Assembly (NCBI GenBank): GCA_913040875.1
Contig: CAJWHX010000248.1
Coordinates: 1-5,703 of the forward strand
Length of the DNA: 5,703 nucleotides
Reading direction: 5' to 3'
Source: an uncultured Pseudomonadota bacterium
Lineage (GTDB): Bacteria; Myxococcota; UBA796
This document shows, in pieces, positions 4,681 through 5,703 of this stretch. How positions within the stretch are numbered: the stretch's first letter is position 1; each line of letters starts with the position of its first letter. The notes beneath the pieces are model-generated. The model searched no databases and was not told where the DNA came from. It saw only the letters and a list, made by a program, of their open reading frames with translations. Position numbers and translations under genes: made by a program.

Positions 4681-5703
4681 ATGAACACAACAGTACTCTA
4701 CACCTCTTGTCTCGCTCTAATACTCAGCTGTCGAAATGATGCTGAGAAGATTGTCAACACCGACCCAGTGGATACTGCACTCGATAGAGTCGATGCAGAT
4801 GGCGACGGGTACTATGACGACGAAGACTGTGACGATGCCGATGCTGCTTCGAACCCCGGTGCTGTAGAAGTCTGTGATGGACTGGACAACAACTGTGATG
4901 GCTTTGTCGATGAAGGCGTGCTCACAGAATTCTATTTCGACAGCGATGGCGATGGCTTCGGAGATGAAACGGAATGGATCGAAGCCTGCGACGCACTGGA
5001 AGGATATGTCCCGAACGGCAACGATTGCGATGACGATGACGAACTGTCCTACCCAAGCGCACCTGAACGATGTGACGATCTAGACAACGACTGTGATGGG
5101 GATATCGACGAAGATGTCCAGTTAGAGTGGTACTTGGATGAAGACGGTGATGGCGTAGGTTCCGAGTATATGATTGAAGCCTGTAATCCACCAGAAGGAT
5201 ATGTGGACAGCAATAACGATTGCGACGATGAAAATCCAGACGCATATCCCGACGCTGAGGAAGTCTGTGATGAGGTAGACAACGATTGCGATGGAGACAT
5301 CGACGAAGAGTTGATGATTCTGGTCTTTGTCGATCAAGATGAAGATGGATTTGGAGATGAAGCTTCTCTCGTTGAAATGTGTGAGGTAGAGGTCGGATAC
5401 AGTCTCACCGGTGGTGATTGTGATGACATAGACTCCTCGATCAATCCAGATGCCGCTGAAGTCTGCGAGGACGGTGCCGACAACAATTGTGACGGCTTTG
5501 TCGATGAAGCAACTGCCATTGATGCCGTTGAATGGTATCTAGACAGTGATGGTGATGGCTTTGGAGATGCCAGTTCAAGTCAAGTTGCCTGTGACCCACC
5601 AGTAAACCATGTCGGAAATACAGACGACTGTGATGACTCTGATGATTCTATCTATCCCAGTGCCCCTGAGCTGTGCGACGGTATCGTCAATGCCTGCGGT
5701 ACA
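4681..5703 (+). CDS. MopE-type metal-binding repeat protein, probable lipoprotein, 3' partial
   Basis: The frame is open from ATG 4681 to the window end (341 residues, no stop), so the C-terminus is missing. Residues 1-17 are a short hydrophobic leader ending LALILSC; C17 fits a lipobox, which would make this a lipoprotein. The leader is unusual in having no Lys or Arg before the core, so lipidation is likely but not certain. After a linker (18-37), residues 38-341 are five repeats of the putative metal-binding motif family named after Methylococcus MopE (Pfam Cu-binding_MopE, PF11617): a DxDGDGFGD loop, a GYV turn, NDCDD, PxAxEVC and DNDCDGDIDE. The Asp loops also resemble thrombospondin type 3 calcium loops, so Ca2+ is at least as likely a ligand as copper. 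Full units carry four Cys each, suggesting disulfides outside the cytoplasm. No catalytic domain is visible. It follows the secreted-protein gene by 11 bases. Confidence 0.9.
   Translation, partial: MNTTVLYTSCLALILSCRNDAEKIVNTDPVDTALDRVDADGDGYYDDEDCDDADAASNPGAVEVCDGLDNNCDGFVDEGVLTEFYFDSDGDGFGDETEWIEACDALEGYVPNGNDCDDDDELSYPSAPERCDDLDNDCDGDIDEDVQLEWYLDEDGDGVGSEYMIEACNPPEGYVDSNNDCDDENPDAYPDAEEVCDEVDNDCDGDIDEELMILVFVDQDEDGFGDEASLVEMCEVEVGYSLTGGDCDDIDSSINPDAAEVCEDGADNNCDGFVDEATAIDAVEWYLDSDGDGFGDASSSQVACDPPVNHVGNTDDCDDSDDSIYPSAPELCDGIVNACGT
4792..5703 (+). repeat. Tandem MopE-like protein repeats, five units
   Basis: Coding repeats with a period near 66 codons (about 198 bases). Unit 1 is 4792-4914 (short form, residues 38-78), unit 2 is 4933-5112, unit 3 is 5131-5307, unit 4 is 5326-5508, and unit 5 is 5536-5703, cut by the window end. 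Distances between the equivalent loop Asp residues D87, D153, D218 and D288 are 66, 65 and 70 residues. Full units have four Cys (for example C103, C116, C131, C138); unit 1 has three (C50, C65, C72). Units 1 and 4 end in CDGFVDE, units 2 and 3 in CDGDIDE. The repeats are diverged at the DNA level but keep short near-identical blocks. Confidence 0.9.

Noticed and set aside
4922..5519. Open frames on the minus strand opposite the repeat gene (about 60-110 residues).
   Set aside because: They mirror the Asp/Cys repeats: their His/Arg-rich or Ser-rich make-up follows from the repeated codons, they lack ribosome binding sites and they have no family resemblance.

Overview
The window looks like chromosomal DNA of a Gram-negative bacterium with a periplasm. 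It contains a MscS-type channel with a cleavable signal peptide, exported proteins, and a probable lipoprotein built of MopE-type Asp/Cys metal-binding repeats. Such repeat proteins are especially common in Myxococcota and other former deltaproteobacterial lineages. That lineage guess rests only on the repeat family and general style; there is no rRNA or other marker gene here. Base composition is moderate by eye (not computed). All genes are on the + strand.

Positions 1-98 are a short leader with only weak promoter-like hexamers. Positions 99-4009 form a compact run of five genes: an unrecognised 57-residue basic small protein (99-272), a MscS-family mechanosensitive channel (286-1806), a hotdog-fold acyl-CoA thioesterase (1819-2241), class I fructose-1,6-bisphosphatase (2293-3294) and an AlkD-type DNA alkylation repair protein (3284-4009). 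Gaps are 13, 12 and 51 bases, and the last pair overlaps by 11 bases, so one transcript is likely. The products do not share a pathway: osmotic protection, thioester hydrolysis, gluconeogenesis and base-excision repair. This reads as a housekeeping or stress operon rather than a pathway cluster.

Positions 4010-4192 are a non-coding break with no convincing terminator. A second transcription unit follows, with two exported products: an unrecognised 158-residue secreted protein rich in Ser/Thr/Asn with two cysteines (4193-4669), and 11 bases later a probable lipoprotein of at least 341 residues (4681 to the window end, open at its 3' side). The second protein carries five MopE-like DxDxDG / NDCDD / CDxxDNxCDG repeats of about 66 residues. 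This pair is the least described part of the window. Its likely setting is the cell surface or outer membrane, with calcium or another divalent metal as ligand, but no function can be assigned from sequence alone.

No tRNA, rRNA, CRISPR array, insertion sequence or prophage gene was seen.
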